Source: Sphingobium bisphenolivorans (GTDB lineage Bacteria; Pseudomonadota; Alphaproteobacteria; Sphingomonadales; Sphingomonadaceae). From it: 64,000 nt of DNA. The notes beneath the pieces are model-generated. The model ran no database searches, was not told the origin of the DNA, and was given only the letters and a program-made list of their open reading frames with translations. The DNA lies in the NCBI RefSeq assembly GCF_000412635.1, contig NZ_ASTG01000020.1, positions 1-64,000 on the forward strand. Direction: 5' to 3'. Positions 7,541 to 16,074 of the stretch are shown here, one piece after another (position 1 is the stretch's first letter; each line of letters starts with the position of its first letter). A program made the position numbers and the translations under genes.

Positions 7541-8488
7541 TCACTCTTCCTCTGAGACTTCCCGTTCGGCCGGGGGGTGGAGGCGCAGGCGGCTGACGCG
7601 GCGGCCGTCGCTGGCGAGGACTTCGAGTTTCCAGCCGCTTTCCTCATGCTCGATGATCTCGCCGGGGTCGGGAACGCGGCCGGCGATCACGAAGGCGAGG
7701 CCGCCGAGCGTGTCGACATCTTCCTCGACATCGGCGAGACGCGGGTCGATCTCCTTGGCGACGTCCTCCAGTTCGGCGCGGGCGTCGGCTTCCCAGAGGC
7801 CGTCGTCCAACGGGACGATCAGCGCTTCGGGGGCATCGTCATGCTCGTCCTCCACCTCGCCCACGATTTCCTCGACCAGATCCTCGAAGGTGAGGAGGCC
7901 CTCGGTCCCGGAATATTCGTCCAGCACGATGGCGAGGTGGGTGCGCTTGGCGCGCATTTCGGCGAGCAGGTCGAGCGCGCCCATGCTTTCGGGCACGTAG
8001 AGCGGCTGACGGATCAGCGGTTCGAGCGTGTCGGGCACGGGCGCCTTGCCCGCCAGGATCGCGAAGGCGTCGCGGATGTGGGCCATGCCGACGATGGTGT
8101 CGAGATTTTCCCTGTAAACGGGGATGCGGCTGTGGCCCGCCTCCGCAAACAGGGCGGCGAGTTCCTCGAAACTCGCGCTTTCCTCGATGGCGATGATGTC
8201 GGCGCGCGGCACCGCGACATCGTCCACCGTATGTTCCGAGAAATGGAGAAGGTTGCGGACCATCTGCCGCTCGATCGCGGAAAGGTCGCCCTTGGCCGGG
8301 GAGGCGGCGGGATCGTCCTGCTCGTCCTCATCATATTCGTCGAGGGCTTCCTCCAGCTCGCGGCGCAGGCTGGGGCTTTCCTCCTCACCGAAGAGCAGCG
8401 ACTTCAGGCCGCTCCATAAACCGCCTTCGCCGCTGCTACTGTCCGGTTCCTTTGAACCGTTGCCGTCCTTGGGGGTGTTTTCACCCAT
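7541..8488 (-). CDS. corC: CBS-domain protein of the CorC/HlyC family
   Basis: 315-residue soluble protein with an acidic N-terminus, two CBS domains (about residues 75-200; VPRADIIAIE, then GHSRIPVY and LYVPESMGALDLL) and a C-terminal CorC/HlyC domain (LPPxG-like GGLAFVIAGRVPDPGE). The family is linked to magnesium/cobalt efflux and to the cytosolic half of CNNM-like transporters. The start MGENTPKD at 8488 is used; GTG 8497 is an alternative, sitting very close to AGGAG. It follows ybeY by about 20 bases, in the widely conserved order phoH-ybeY-corC. Confidence 0.88.
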   Translation of the reverse strand: MGENTPKDGNGSKEPDSSSGEGGLWSGLKSLLFGEEESPSLRRELEEALDEYDEDEQDDPAASPAKGDLSAIERQMVRNLLHFSEHTVDDVAVPRADIIAIEESASFEELAALFAEAGHSRIPVYRENLDTIVGMAHIRDAFAILAGKAPVPDTLEPLIRQPLYVPESMGALDLLAEMRAKRTHLAIVLDEYSGTEGLLTFEDLVEEIVGEVEDEHDDAPEALIVPLDDGLWEADARAELEDVAKEIDPRLADVEEDVDTLGGLAFVIAGRVPDPGEIIEHEESGWKLEVLASDGRRVSRLRLHPPAEREVSEEE

Positions 8489-8508
8489 CTGGCTCACCAA
8501 CTCCTGAT

Positions 8509-9009
8509 CTAGCGATCCCCGTAGGGATCGGAAATGCCGAGGCTGATCAGCGATTGCGTCTCAAGCGCTTCCATCGCCTCTGCTTCGGCGTCCTCCATAT
8601 GATCATATCCGAGCAAATGGAAAGTGCCATGAATGATGAGGTGGGTCGCGTGATCAGCGACGGAAATGCCCTTTTCCGCCGCTTCGGCCGCGCAGACGCC
8701 CTCCGCCAGCACGATGTCGCCCAGGATCACCTCGCCATCGTCGGTATTGGCGGTGGCTTCGAGCAGGTCGGCCTGCACCATCGGGAAGGAGAGGACGTTG
8801 GTGGGCTTGTCCTTGTTCCGGTAGGCGCGGTTGAGCTGGTGCACCTCCTCGTCGGTGGTGAGCTTGACCGCCACTTCGTAGAGGGCTTCGTCGGCGGCGA
8901 AGGCGGCATAGGGGCTGTGCGTGATCGCCGCGACTACGGCCCGCTGGGCGAGCAGTTCCCAGTCGGTGTCGGGCCAGCCCTGTTCGTGGAGGATGGCGAC
9001 TTCAATCAT
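8509..9009 (-). CDS. ybeY: Endoribonuclease YbeY (rRNA maturation)
   Basis: 166-residue metal-dependent endoribonuclease of 16S rRNA 3'-end maturation and ribosome quality control. The hallmark zinc motif appears as HGTFHLLGYDH (H-x3-H-x5-H) near residue 127. The upstream segment NRAYRNKDKPTNVLSFP is also typical of the family. It sits 14 bases after phoH and shortly before corC, the standard bacterial arrangement. Confidence 0.96.
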   Translation of the reverse strand: MIEVAILHEQGWPDTDWELLAQRAVVAAITHSPYAAFAADEALYEVAVKLTTDEEVHQLNRAYRNKDKPTNVLSFPMVQADLLEATANTDDGEVILGDIVLAEGVCAAEAAEKGISVADHATHLIIHGTFHLLGYDHMEDAEAEAMEALETQSLISLGISDPYGDR

Positions 9010-9023
9010 TCCAGCAGCTTCCG

Positions 9024-10034
9024 TTACGCATCCGGTCCCTCATAGGCCTGGACGATGCGGCCGACCACCGGGTGGCGGACCACGTCGCCGACATTGAAGG
9101 GCACGACCGAGATGCCGTCCACCCCCTCCAGCCGGGCGACCGCGTCGGCGAGGCCGGAAATGCCGGGCTGCGGCAGGTCGACCTGACGCGGGTCGCCGCA
9201 GATGACCATGCGGCTGCCTTCGCCGAACCGGGTGAGGAACATCTTCATCTGCGCGACGGTGGTGTTCTGCGCCTCGTCCAGCACGATGAAGGCGTTGGCG
9301 AGGGTGCGGCCGCGCATGAAGGCGAGGGGCGCGATCTCGATCTCGCCGGACGCGATGCGGCGCTCGACCTGCTCGGCGGGGAGCGTGTCGTAGAGCGCGT
9401 CGTAGATCGGGCGGAGATAGGGGTCGACCTTCTCCTTCATGTCGCCGGGCAGGAAGCCGAGCCGCTCGCCTGCCTCGACGGCGGGGCGGGAGAGGATGAG
9501 GCGATCGACGCTGCCGGTGATCAGCTGGCTCACCGCCTGCGCGACGGCGAGATAGGTCTTGCCGGTGCCGGCCGGCCCGAGGGCGAAGATGATGTCGTTG
9601 CGGGTGAGCGCCTCCATATAGGTCACCTGCGTCGCGGAGCGCGGGACGATCGTCTTCTTGCGCGTGCGGATCATGACCTTGGGCGGTTCGGCGACGTCCT
9701 GGCGGATGATGCCGTCGAGCGTGGGTTCGGCGGACATGGCGATGACGGCCTCGACCGCGCCGGCGTCTATTTCCTGCCCTGCGGCAATGCGGTTGTAGAG
9801 GCCGGTCATGACGTCGCGGGCGCGGGCGGCGGCTTCGGCCTCGCCCTCGATCTGGAGCTTGTTGCCGCGCGCGGCGATATAGACGCCGAGGCGGTTTTCG
9901 ATGGCGACGAGATTCTGGTCATATTGGCCGAAGAGGGCGCCGAGCAGATGCGGGCGCTCAAAGGTGACCTCCAGCCGGGCGCGCTCGGCGACGTCGGTGC
10001 GGTGATTGTGGTTGTGGTTGGGTTTCTTCGACAT
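9024..10034 (-). CDS. ybeZ: PhoH-family ATPase (YbeZ type)
   Basis: 336-residue P-loop ATPase of the PhoH/YbeZ group, a predicted RNA-associated helicase-like partner of YbeY. Walker A is GPAGTGKTYLAVAQA and Walker B is FIVLDEAQNTT; an N-terminal KH-like segment precedes them. The very N-terminus is His/Asn-rich (KPNHNHNHR). It is followed closely by ybeY and corC and preceded by miaB with a 122-base gap, in which a separate promoter could lie. Confidence 0.93.
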   Translation of the reverse strand: MSKKPNHNHNHRTDVAERARLEVTFERPHLLGALFGQYDQNLVAIENRLGVYIAARGNKLQIEGEAEAAARARDVMTGLYNRIAAGQEIDAGAVEAVIAMSAEPTLDGIIRQDVAEPPKVMIRTRKKTIVPRSATQVTYMEALTRNDIIFALGPAGTGKTYLAVAQAVSQLITGSVDRLILSRPAVEAGERLGFLPGDMKEKVDPYLRPIYDALYDTLPAEQVERRIASGEIEIAPLAFMRGRTLANAFIVLDEAQNTTVAQMKMFLTRFGEGSRMVICGDPRQVDLPQPGISGLADAVARLEGVDGISVVPFNVGDVVRHPVVGRIVQAYEGPDA

Positions 10035-10156
10035 TCAGCAGCCTCCCTCATTTTTCGTCGCGCCCGCATCAGCGGCTATCCATCTCCTCTTCGTTGAGCC
10101 TGGTGGACAGGTCCGGAGATGGGTTCCCGTTGCTCCGGGAACGACGATTTTTGGGT

Positions 10157-11506
10157 TCAAGCGGCCTTCCTCCTGCTGAGTTCGCCGGCCAGACTGTTCG
10201 GACCGGCGCTGATGATATCGACTTCTACCATGTCGCCGATCGAAAGTTCCGACGCGGTGACGTGGACGGACTGGAGCCAAGGAGTCTTGCCGATCAGCTG
10301 GCCGGGGTGGCGGCCCTTGCGTTCCAGCAAGATGTCGGTGGTGCGGCCGAGGGTGGCGGCGTTGAACTGCGCCTGATGGCGGTTGATGACGGCCTGGAGC
10401 CGAGCGAGGCGTTCGTCCATCACCTCCGCCGGGATCTGGTGATCCATGTCGGCGGCGGGAGTGCCGGGGCGCGGGCTATATTTGAAGCTGTAGCATTGGG
10501 CATAGCGCACCTGTTCGACCATCTTCAGCGTATCCTCGAACTCCGCGTCGGTCTCGCCGGGGAAGCCGACGATGAAGTCGCCCGAAAGCGCGATGTCGGG
10601 ACGGGCGGCGCGGACGCGGTCGATGATCGCCAGATAGCTGTCGGTGCTGTGGCTGCGGTTCATGGCCTTGAGGATGCGGTCGTTGCCCGACTGCACCGGC
10701 AGATGGAGAAAGGGCATGAGCTTGGGTTCGTCGCCATGGGCGGCGATCAGGCCCTCGCTCATGTCATTGGGATGGCTGGTGGTGTAGCGGATGCGTTTCA
10801 GGGCATCGATCCTGGCCAGTGCGCGGACGAGGCCGTCCATCCCCTGCGCGCGGCCCCGGCCATCCTCGCCAGTCCAGGCGTTGACGTTCTGGCCAAGCAG
10901 CGTGATCTCCCGCACGCCGCCATCCACGAGCGCCCTGGCCTCGTCGAGGATCGCGGACCAGCTGCGGCTGATCTCGGCACCGCGGGTATAGGGGACGACG
11001 CAATAGGTGCAGAATTTGTCGCAGCCCTCCATGATGGTGAGGAAGGCGGTGGGGCGCGCCTGCTTGGTGCGGGCGGGGAGGGCGCCGAACTTCGAGGCGA
11101 GTGGCATGTCGGTGTCGACCGCGCTCTCGCCGCGTCCGGCCTTGTCGATAAGGTCGGGGAGGTGGTGGTAGGCCTGCGGGCCGACGACGATATCGACATT
11201 GCGCGCGCGGCGCTGAATCTCGCTGCCTTCCGCCTGGGCGACGCAGCCGGCGACGGCGATCATCGGACGGGTGCCGTCCTCGCGGGTCAGGCGGCCGATG
11301 TCGGAATAGACCTTGTCCACCGCCTTTTCGCGGATGTGGCAGGTGTTCAGGATGACGAGATCGGCCTCCGTACCCTCGGCGGCGGCGGTCATGCCGCGCG
11401 TGCCCAGCATCTCTGCCATGCGCTCGCCATCATAGACGTTCATCTGGCAGCCGAAGGATTTGACGTGGAATGTCGCTGGAGTCTTTGGGGCGTCGGTCCG
11501 ATTCAT
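10157..11506 (-). CDS. miaB: tRNA-2-methylthio-N6-dimethylallyladenosine synthase MiaB
   Basis: 449-residue radical-SAM methylthiotransferase that adds a methylthio group to i6A37 of tRNAs reading UNN codons. Domains: N-terminal MTTase domain with three cluster cysteines (FGCQMN; NTCHIR; GCVAQAEG), radical-SAM motif CDKFCTYC (C-x3-C-x2-C) with VVPYTRG after it, and a C-terminal TRAM domain. Start MNRTDAPK nine bases after plsC. Length is normal. Confidence 0.97.
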   Translation of the reverse strand: MNRTDAPKTPATFHVKSFGCQMNVYDGERMAEMLGTRGMTAAAEGTEADLVILNTCHIREKAVDKVYSDIGRLTREDGTRPMIAVAGCVAQAEGSEIQRRARNVDIVVGPQAYHHLPDLIDKAGRGESAVDTDMPLASKFGALPARTKQARPTAFLTIMEGCDKFCTYCVVPYTRGAEISRSWSAILDEARALVDGGVREITLLGQNVNAWTGEDGRGRAQGMDGLVRALARIDALKRIRYTTSHPNDMSEGLIAAHGDEPKLMPFLHLPVQSGNDRILKAMNRSHSTDSYLAIIDRVRAARPDIALSGDFIVGFPGETDAEFEDTLKMVEQVRYAQCYSFKYSPRPGTPAADMDHQIPAEVMDERLARLQAVINRHQAQFNAATLGRTTDILLERKGRHPGQLIGKTPWLQSVHVTASELSIGDMVEVDIISAGPNSLAGELSRRKAA

Positions 11507-11515
11507 GTGGTCCAG

Positions 11516-12274
11516 CTATACAGGCGGTGTGGGACGAGCGAAAGGCGGCAGGTGCGTTGCGATGCTGGTGGCGATCCTTTCCTGCGTGAGCGCGGCCAAA
11601 GCCTTGCGATCGGGGCAGGCGGCGGGATCGACAGGTTCCAGAAAGCGGAGCGTGACGTCCAGTCGGCCCCGGCGCTCCATCACGCGGCGGGCGTTGACGC
11701 CGGCGGGCTCGTCACTGTGCCAGGCAATGCCGTCGGTCGCTGCGCCATAGTCGATGTGCACCGGCTGGATCATCACCGCGCGCGGCGGGGGAAGGAGGAC
11801 GGCAAGCAGCGTCGGCTTGAAGGGGAGGAGGGCACGGCCGTCGCCGGTCGTCCCTTCAGGAAAGAGCGCGACGGGCTGGTGCCCCGCGAGCGCCGCGCGC
11901 AGGGCGTCGAGCTGGCCCGAAAGCGTGCCGCGCCGGCTGCGCGAAACGAACAGCGTGTTATTCTGCGCGGCGAGCCAGCCGATGACCGGCCAGCCGGCAA
12001 TGCCGTCATGGGCGACGAAAGCGGAGCCGGTCGCGCCTCCCAGCGCCAATATATCGACCCAGCTGACATGGTTGGCGATGATGAAACTGTCGCCACGAAA
12101 GGGATGCCCCTCTATCCGGACGCGCGCGCCAACGGAACGGGCGGCAAGGGCGAGGAAGTGCCGCGGCCATGGCGAAGGGCGCCCGGCGGCACGCCATAGC
12201 AGATGGGGGACAAGGCAGAGCAGCAGGCTGCCGGTCAGGGCAGCGATGCGCGCGGTGCGGCGAAGCGCGGGCAA
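11516..12274 (-). CDS. plsC: 1-acyl-glycerol-3-phosphate acyltransferase (PlsC-type)
   Basis: 252-residue membrane-bound acyltransferase of phospholipid synthesis. It shows the NHVSWVD catalytic motif (H-x4-D) and the substrate motif FPEGTTGDG, with one hydrophobic anchor near residues 10-27. The frame stays open to 12421, but that would overlap fur by 140 bases with no matching sequence. A TTG at 12274 is preferred: its ribosome site GAAGG overlaps the fur stop codon TGA, suggesting translational coupling. The N-terminus is then MPALRRTARI. Start assignment is inference; the family call is firm. Confidence 0.85.
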   Translation of the reverse strand: MPALRRTARIAALTGSLLLCLVPHLLWRAAGRPSPWPRHFLALAARSVGARVRIEGHPFRGDSFIIANHVSWVDILALGGATGSAFVAHDGIAGWPVIGWLAAQNNTLFVSRSRRGTLSGQLDALRAALAGHQPVALFPEGTTGDGRALLPFKPTLLAVLLPPPRAVMIQPVHIDYGAATDGIAWHSDEPAGVNARRVMERRGRLDVTLRFLEPVDPAACPDRKALAALTQERIATSIATHLPPFARPTPPV

Positions 12275-12281
12275 GCTGCCT

Positions 12282-12704
12282 TCAGTTCTTGCGGTCGATC
12301 GCCACGCCGTACAATTCCATGCGATGATCGACCAGCCGGAAACCCAGCTTCTCGGCGATCTGCTTCTGCAACTGTTCCAGTTCCGGATCGACGAATTCGA
12401 TGACATTGCCTGTCTCGACATCGATCAGATGGTCGTGGTGGGACTCGGGCGCCGCTTCGTAGCGGGCGCGGCCGTCGCCGAAATCATGGCGCTCAAGGAT
12501 GCCGGCCTCTTCGAACAGGCGGACGGTGCGATAGACGGTAGCGATGGAAATGCCCGAATCCACCAGCGCCGAGCGCCGGTGCAGTTCCTCCACATCCGGA
12601 TGATCCTCCGCATCGCTGAGCACTTGAGCGATGACACGGCGCTGGTCAGTGATGCGCAGCCCCTTTTCATGGCACAGGGCTTCAACGTCGATCTTTCGGT
12701 TCAT
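12282..12704 (-). CDS. fur: Fur-family metal-responsive regulator
   Basis: 140-residue Fur-superfamily repressor with N-terminal winged helix (GLRITDQRRVIAQVL, then GISIATVYRTVRLFEEAGI) and a metal-binding C-terminal region starting at SHHDHLIDVETG. It probably controls iron uptake genes; the alphaproteobacterial homologue Irr or Mur is an alternative, since no second zinc-cysteine pair is seen. The start MNRKIDVEAL at 12704 matches family length; upstream frame extension to 12791 is not credible. It leads the operon fur-plsC-miaB. Confidence 0.88.
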   Translation of the reverse strand: MNRKIDVEALCHEKGLRITDQRRVIAQVLSDAEDHPDVEELHRRSALVDSGISIATVYRTVRLFEEAGILERHDFGDGRARYEAAPESHHDHLIDVETGNVIEFVDPELEQLQKQIAEKLGFRLVDHRMELYGVAIDRKN

Positions 12705-12769
12705 CACTTCTCGCCCAAAATCATCAATTGCCGGGATCGGCCGGAGTCTAACGACTTTTGTCCGCGCAT

Positions 12770-12797
12770 AAAAGGGGCGCGCGATCGACACGCCCCC
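12770..12797 (-). terminator. Intrinsic terminator after mucR
   Basis: On the minus strand a GGGGCG-rich arm pairs with a CGCCCC arm around a TCGATCG loop and is followed by TTTT (12773-12770). It lies between the mucR stop (12833) and fur. Confidence 0.6.
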
Positions 12798-12832
12798 CTT
12801 CCTGTGCTGCGATTAAATCGTCTGCCGATATT

Positions 12833-13255
12833 TTATTTCGGGCGTGCGCGACGACGCTTGGTGCCGAGGCCAATCTTCTTCGCGAGCGAACGGCGCTGCT
12901 CGGCATAGTTGGGAGCGACCATCGGATAGTCCGCCGGCAGGTTCCACTTCGTGCGGTAATCTTCCGGCGTCATTTGATAATGGGTCATCAGATGGCGCTT
13001 GAGCATCTTGAGCTTCTTGCCGTCTTCCAGACAGATAATATAGTCCGGCTTGATCGAGGAGCGCACCGACACGGCAGGTTCGGGCTTTACTTCCGGAGCA
13101 GCGGCCGGGGTCGCCAGACCGGAAAGCGCAGCGTGCACATTCTGGATCAGGGTGGATACGTCCGACACGGCGACACTGTTGTTCGAAACGTGCGCGGCGA
13201 CGATGTCAGACGTCAATGTGATGAGCAGTTCGCTCTGAGCTGATTCGATTTCCAT
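12833..13255 (-). CDS. mucR: MucR/Ros-family zinc-finger transcriptional regulator
   Basis: 140-residue regulator of the Ros/MucR family, H-NS-like global regulators of exopolysaccharide, motility and cell-cycle genes in alphaproteobacteria. The zinc-finger region shows CLEDGKKLKMLKRHLMTHY with the ligand cysteine and two histidines, followed by MTPEDYRTKWNLP. The N-terminal half has the helical part used for oligomerisation. The start MEIESAQSELL at 13255 matches family length. A good candidate to control the EPS genes at 49-64 kb, but that is inferred only from family knowledge. A terminator follows. Confidence 0.92.
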   Translation of the reverse strand: MEIESAQSELLITLTSDIVAAHVSNNSVAVSDVSTLIQNVHAALSGLATPAAAPEVKPEPAVSVRSSIKPDYIICLEDGKKLKMLKRHLMTHYQMTPEDYRTKWNLPADYPMVAPNYAEQRRSLAKKIGLGTKRRRARPK

Positions 13256-13362
13256 GGTCTTTCCTGCGAAGGCTTTGATGCGACCCGCCCGCATGCGATC
13301 ATTTCAGGAGCGGTACGGCCCAGCTAGTCGCATCTCATGAATTTAGCAAGGGTGGATATGCA

Positions 13363-13842
13363 CTATCCAAGCATATCGAGCCGAAAACTTAAGGCATCAT
13401 GAAGTTGTCCATCATTGCCGCGATAATAACCGGGGCGGCGATGTACGTATTCAAAGCCTAACTTTTCGTATAGCTTGATGGCTATATTGGAAGCGCGAAC
13501 TTCCAGATTCATCGACCTGATGCCCTTCAATCGCGCCGTTCTGAGGGCGTCGTTCAGCAAAGCTTCACCAATACCGCGCCCGCGCCAAAGCGGAGAGACG
13601 GCGAGCAGCAGCAGTTCGCACTCGTCGAGGACGGAACGGACAAGCGCGAAGCCGAGTGGCGCGGCATCAACCCGCGCGATGGTGAGCCACGTCCCCGGCA
13701 TCGCCATCACGCCGGCCAACTGCGGCAGGGTCCAGGCTTCGCCGAACGCCGGGTCGAAGGCGCTGACCATCACGTCCATGGCGTCGCCCAGCGCGTTGCG
13801 CTCGCTTTCCTCATAAGTGTCTAGCGTCATCCGGGGCGTCAT
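13363..13842 (-). CDS. rimI: GNAT acetyltransferase, RimI-type
   Basis: 159-residue N-acetyltransferase of the RimI group (N-terminal alanine acetylation of ribosomal protein S18). The acetyl-CoA motif is VSPLWRGRGIGEALL, followed by LEVRASNIAIKLYEKLGFEYVHRRPGYY, typical of RimI. Its ATG at 13842 overlaps the tsaB stop as ATGA, and tsaB-rimI is a conserved bacterial pair. An alternative start four codons in (MTLDTY) is possible. Confidence 0.9.
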   Translation of the reverse strand: MTPRMTLDTYEESERNALGDAMDVMVSAFDPAFGEAWTLPQLAGVMAMPGTWLTIARVDAAPLGFALVRSVLDECELLLLAVSPLWRGRGIGEALLNDALRTARLKGIRSMNLEVRASNIAIKLYEKLGFEYVHRRPGYYRGNDGQLHDALSFRLDMLG

Positions 13843-14465
13843 GGCTGGACCCGTTCCGCCATCGGCCGCGCATCCGCGCCCCGGCAATAGATGGGCGAAG
13901 GAGGCAGCGGCGGCAGCCCGGCTATGAGCGGGAAGTCCCGCGCGTCGGGATAGAGGGTCAAGGCGGTGCCGTGGCCGCGTGCGGTGATGAGCGCTTCGGC
14001 TCCGGTCCCGTAGACGGGGGCGTTGCTGAGTTCGGAGGCAAGGCCGGCGATCGGCGTCGAGGCGGGTTGCGTTTCGGCTACCAGTCCGCCGGCCGCGAAA
14101 CTTTGCCAGAATAGTTCGCCATGGCCGCCAGTAATGGTGACGGCGATGGGTTGGAGCGCGTCTTCCTGCGCGGCGCGGGCCGCAATCAGGGAGAGTGCGC
14201 CATAGCCGTGAAGCGGGATCGACCATGCAAGGGCAAGCGCGCGCGCCGCAGCAATGCCGATGCGAACGCCCGTGAAGCTGCCCGGGCCGACATCCACGGC
14301 GATCATGTCGGCGCGGCCGCCGTCGGGCAGCGCGGCGATGGCCGGCAACAAGGCCTCGGCATGGCCACGCCCGACGATTTCATGAAAGTGACCGACCGGC
14401 ACCGCATCGTCCAGCAGCGCGACGGACAGCGCCTGTGTCGCGGTGTCGATGACCAATATGCGCAA
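13839..14465 (-). CDS. tsaB: tRNA t6A biosynthesis protein TsaB
   Basis: 208-residue member of the TsaB (YeaZ) family, the scaffold partner of TsaD in making N6-threonylcarbamoyladenosine at position 37 of tRNAs. The N-terminus RILVIDTATQALSVAL and GPGSFTGVRIGIAAARALA are diagnostic. A TTG at 14465 (preceded by AGGGG) gives the standard N-terminus; a TTG at 14492 without a ribosome site would add nine residues. It overlaps rimI by four bases. Confidence 0.9.
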   Translation of the reverse strand: MRILVIDTATQALSVALLDDAVPVGHFHEIVGRGHAEALLPAIAALPDGGRADMIAVDVGPGSFTGVRIGIAAARALALAWSIPLHGYGALSLIAARAAQEDALQPIAVTITGGHGELFWQSFAAGGLVAETQPASTPIAGLASELSNAPVYGTGAEALITARGHGTALTLYPDARDFPLIAGLPPLPPSPIYCRGADARPMAERVQP

Positions 14466-14546
14466 ATTAAGCCCCTGTGGCCGATCAGCCAATTGCGAAG
14501 TTCCAGCGGTTAATCGATCCGGAGCGATTCGCCAAATGCGGGGCGA

Positions 14547-15119
14547 TCAGACCGCGCGCACTTCGGTCACTTCGGGCACATAATGTTTGAGCAACTGCTC
14601 GATCCCGTTCTTGAGCGTTGCGGTGGAGGAGGGGCAGCCCGAGCAGGCACCCTGCATGCGCAGGTAGACGGTCCCCTTGTCGAAACCGCGATAGATGATG
14701 TCGCCGCCATCATTGGCGACCGCCGGACGAACACGGGTGTCGATCAGTTCGCGGATCTGTGCGACGATCTCCGCATCCTCGGGATCATCAGCAAATTCCT
14801 CTTCCTCCGGTACGGCGATGCCGGCAGCGGAGCCCTGCGCGAACAGGGGCATGTTGGCAGAGAAATGATCGAGCAGGACGGAGAGAATGTCGGGCTTCAC
14901 CGCGTGCCATTCAGCGCCGGGCGCGATCGTCACGGAAATGAAGTCGCCGCCGAAAAAGACGCCGGTCACGTCGCCAAGATCGAAAAGGGCCGACGCAAGC
15001 GGCGATGCTTCCGCCTCCTCCGGCGTGGCGAAGTCGCGGGTGCCCATGCCCATCACCACGCGGCCGGGCAGGAACTTGACGGTGGCCGGATTGGGCGTCG
15101 GTTCAGTCTCGATCAACAT
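14547..15119 (-). CDS. nfuA: NfuA-type iron-sulfur cluster carrier
   Basis: 190-residue Fe-S scaffold/carrier protein. The N-terminal Nfu domain starts MLIETEPTPNPATVKF, as in mitochondrial and alphaproteobacterial NFU1, and the C-terminal NifU-like domain carries the cluster motif GACSGCPSS (C-x2-C). The protein delivers 4Fe-4S clusters to client enzymes. The start at 15119 is chosen because it gives the canonical N-terminus; the open frame continues upstream to 15242 without similarity. It heads the group nfuA-tsaB-rimI. Confidence 0.95.
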   Translation of the reverse strand: MLIETEPTPNPATVKFLPGRVVMGMGTRDFATPEEAEASPLASALFDLGDVTGVFFGGDFISVTIAPGAEWHAVKPDILSVLLDHFSANMPLFAQGSAAGIAVPEEEEFADDPEDAEIVAQIRELIDTRVRPAVANDGGDIIYRGFDKGTVYLRMQGACSGCPSSTATLKNGIEQLLKHYVPEVTEVRAV

Positions 15120-15234
15120 GCGCGCTATGTGGAGAGAAGACTGCGCCAGATCAAGCTTTCGTGGTAAATTGGATGCGGAACTTCCGAAACGGGCAACCAT
15201 TGAGTCTGAACAAGGTCCGGAAGGAGAGACAAGC

Positions 15235-15705
15235 ATGGACAATGAATCGGATATCCGTCACCGCTTCTGGAGCGAACTAGCGCAGAGTCCCTTTTTGATG
15301 GTCAGCCTGCAGGGATCGCATGAGCATGCGCTGCCGATGACGGCCCAACTCGATCCCAATGCAAATCATTGCTTCTGGTTCTACACGGTCCGCGACAATC
15401 GCCTTGCGGCAGGCGGTCCGGCCATGGCGCAGTTCGCGGCCAAGGGCCATTATCTGTTTGCCTGCATCGACGGCACGCTGATCGAGGAAACCGACCCGGC
15501 CGTGATCGACCGCTATTGGACCCATGACGTCGCCGCTTGGTATGAAGGTGGCCGCAACGACCCCAAGCTGCTGATGCTGCGCTTTGAACTGGGGCATGCG
15601 GAAATCTGGCGCGCGGACATGTCGCTGGGCGGCGTATTCAAGCAGCTTTTCGGCGGCGATGTGAAGTCCGAAATGCGCGGCAAACATGTCGAGGTGGATC
15701 TGTAG
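15235..15705 (+). CDS. Pyridoxamine 5'-phosphate oxidase-like flavoprotein
   Basis: 156-residue split-barrel protein of the PNPOx-like (general stress protein 26) family. It contains FLMVSLQGSHEHALPMTAQL, the barrel start, and WFYTVRDNRLA. Such proteins bind FMN or F420 and act on small substrates, but the substrate is unknown here. The ATG at 15235 is supported by GGAAGGAGAG. It is divergent from nfuA. Confidence 0.8.
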   Translation: MDNESDIRHRFWSELAQSPFLMVSLQGSHEHALPMTAQLDPNANHCFWFYTVRDNRLAAGGPAMAQFAAKGHYLFACIDGTLIEETDPAVIDRYWTHDVAAWYEGGRNDPKLLMLRFELGHAEIWRADMSLGGVFKQLFGGDVKSEMRGKHVEVDL

Positions 15706-16074
15706 ACGGCCCATCTGTCGAGAGGGGCGGGCCGCTCGGCGGACGTTTCCGCACGGCGAGCGGCGGCGCGTTGATCCTGATAGCCGACGCGTCGCTCCCA
15801 GATCGATCGACCCATGATGTTGGCGAGCGCTTCCCCGCGAACGGCATGAAGCGCTTGCTTTTTCCCTGCATTTGCAGCATAGCGCGCCAGCGCAGCAGGC
15901 GAGCCGCATGGCTCCTCCAGCGATTGGCAGCGTGATCGTTCCGGCCGACTCAGGTCAGGAGCCGGCCAATGAAAGTCTGCGCCAAGCTTTGAGGCTTCCC
16001 TTTTCACGCGGGTCGTTTCGTAACCCGCCCTTGCGCCCTGCTGCGTGGCAGCTGGAATGGCGCGGGGCTGACCT
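15706..16074. other. Intergenic, possible coding remnant on minus strand
   Basis: 369 bases without a clear gene. On the minus strand one frame from about 15905 to 15720 reads like protein (ARYAANAGKKQALHAVRG, then GRSIWERRVGYQDQRAAARR), but no start codon with a ribosome site precedes it and the frame continues antisense into the PNPOx-like gene. It could be a short conserved gene or a remnant; not called. Confidence 0.3.

Noticed and set aside
10094..12199. Long plus-strand open frame opposite miaB and plsC
   Set aside because: High-GC shadow of the minus-strand genes; no motif, no ribosome site, and miaB and plsC are certain.
15720..15905. Protein-like minus-strand segment (ANAGKKQALHAVRG)
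   Set aside because: No start codon or ribosome site, and no stop until well inside the PNPOx-like gene; not strong enough to call a gene.
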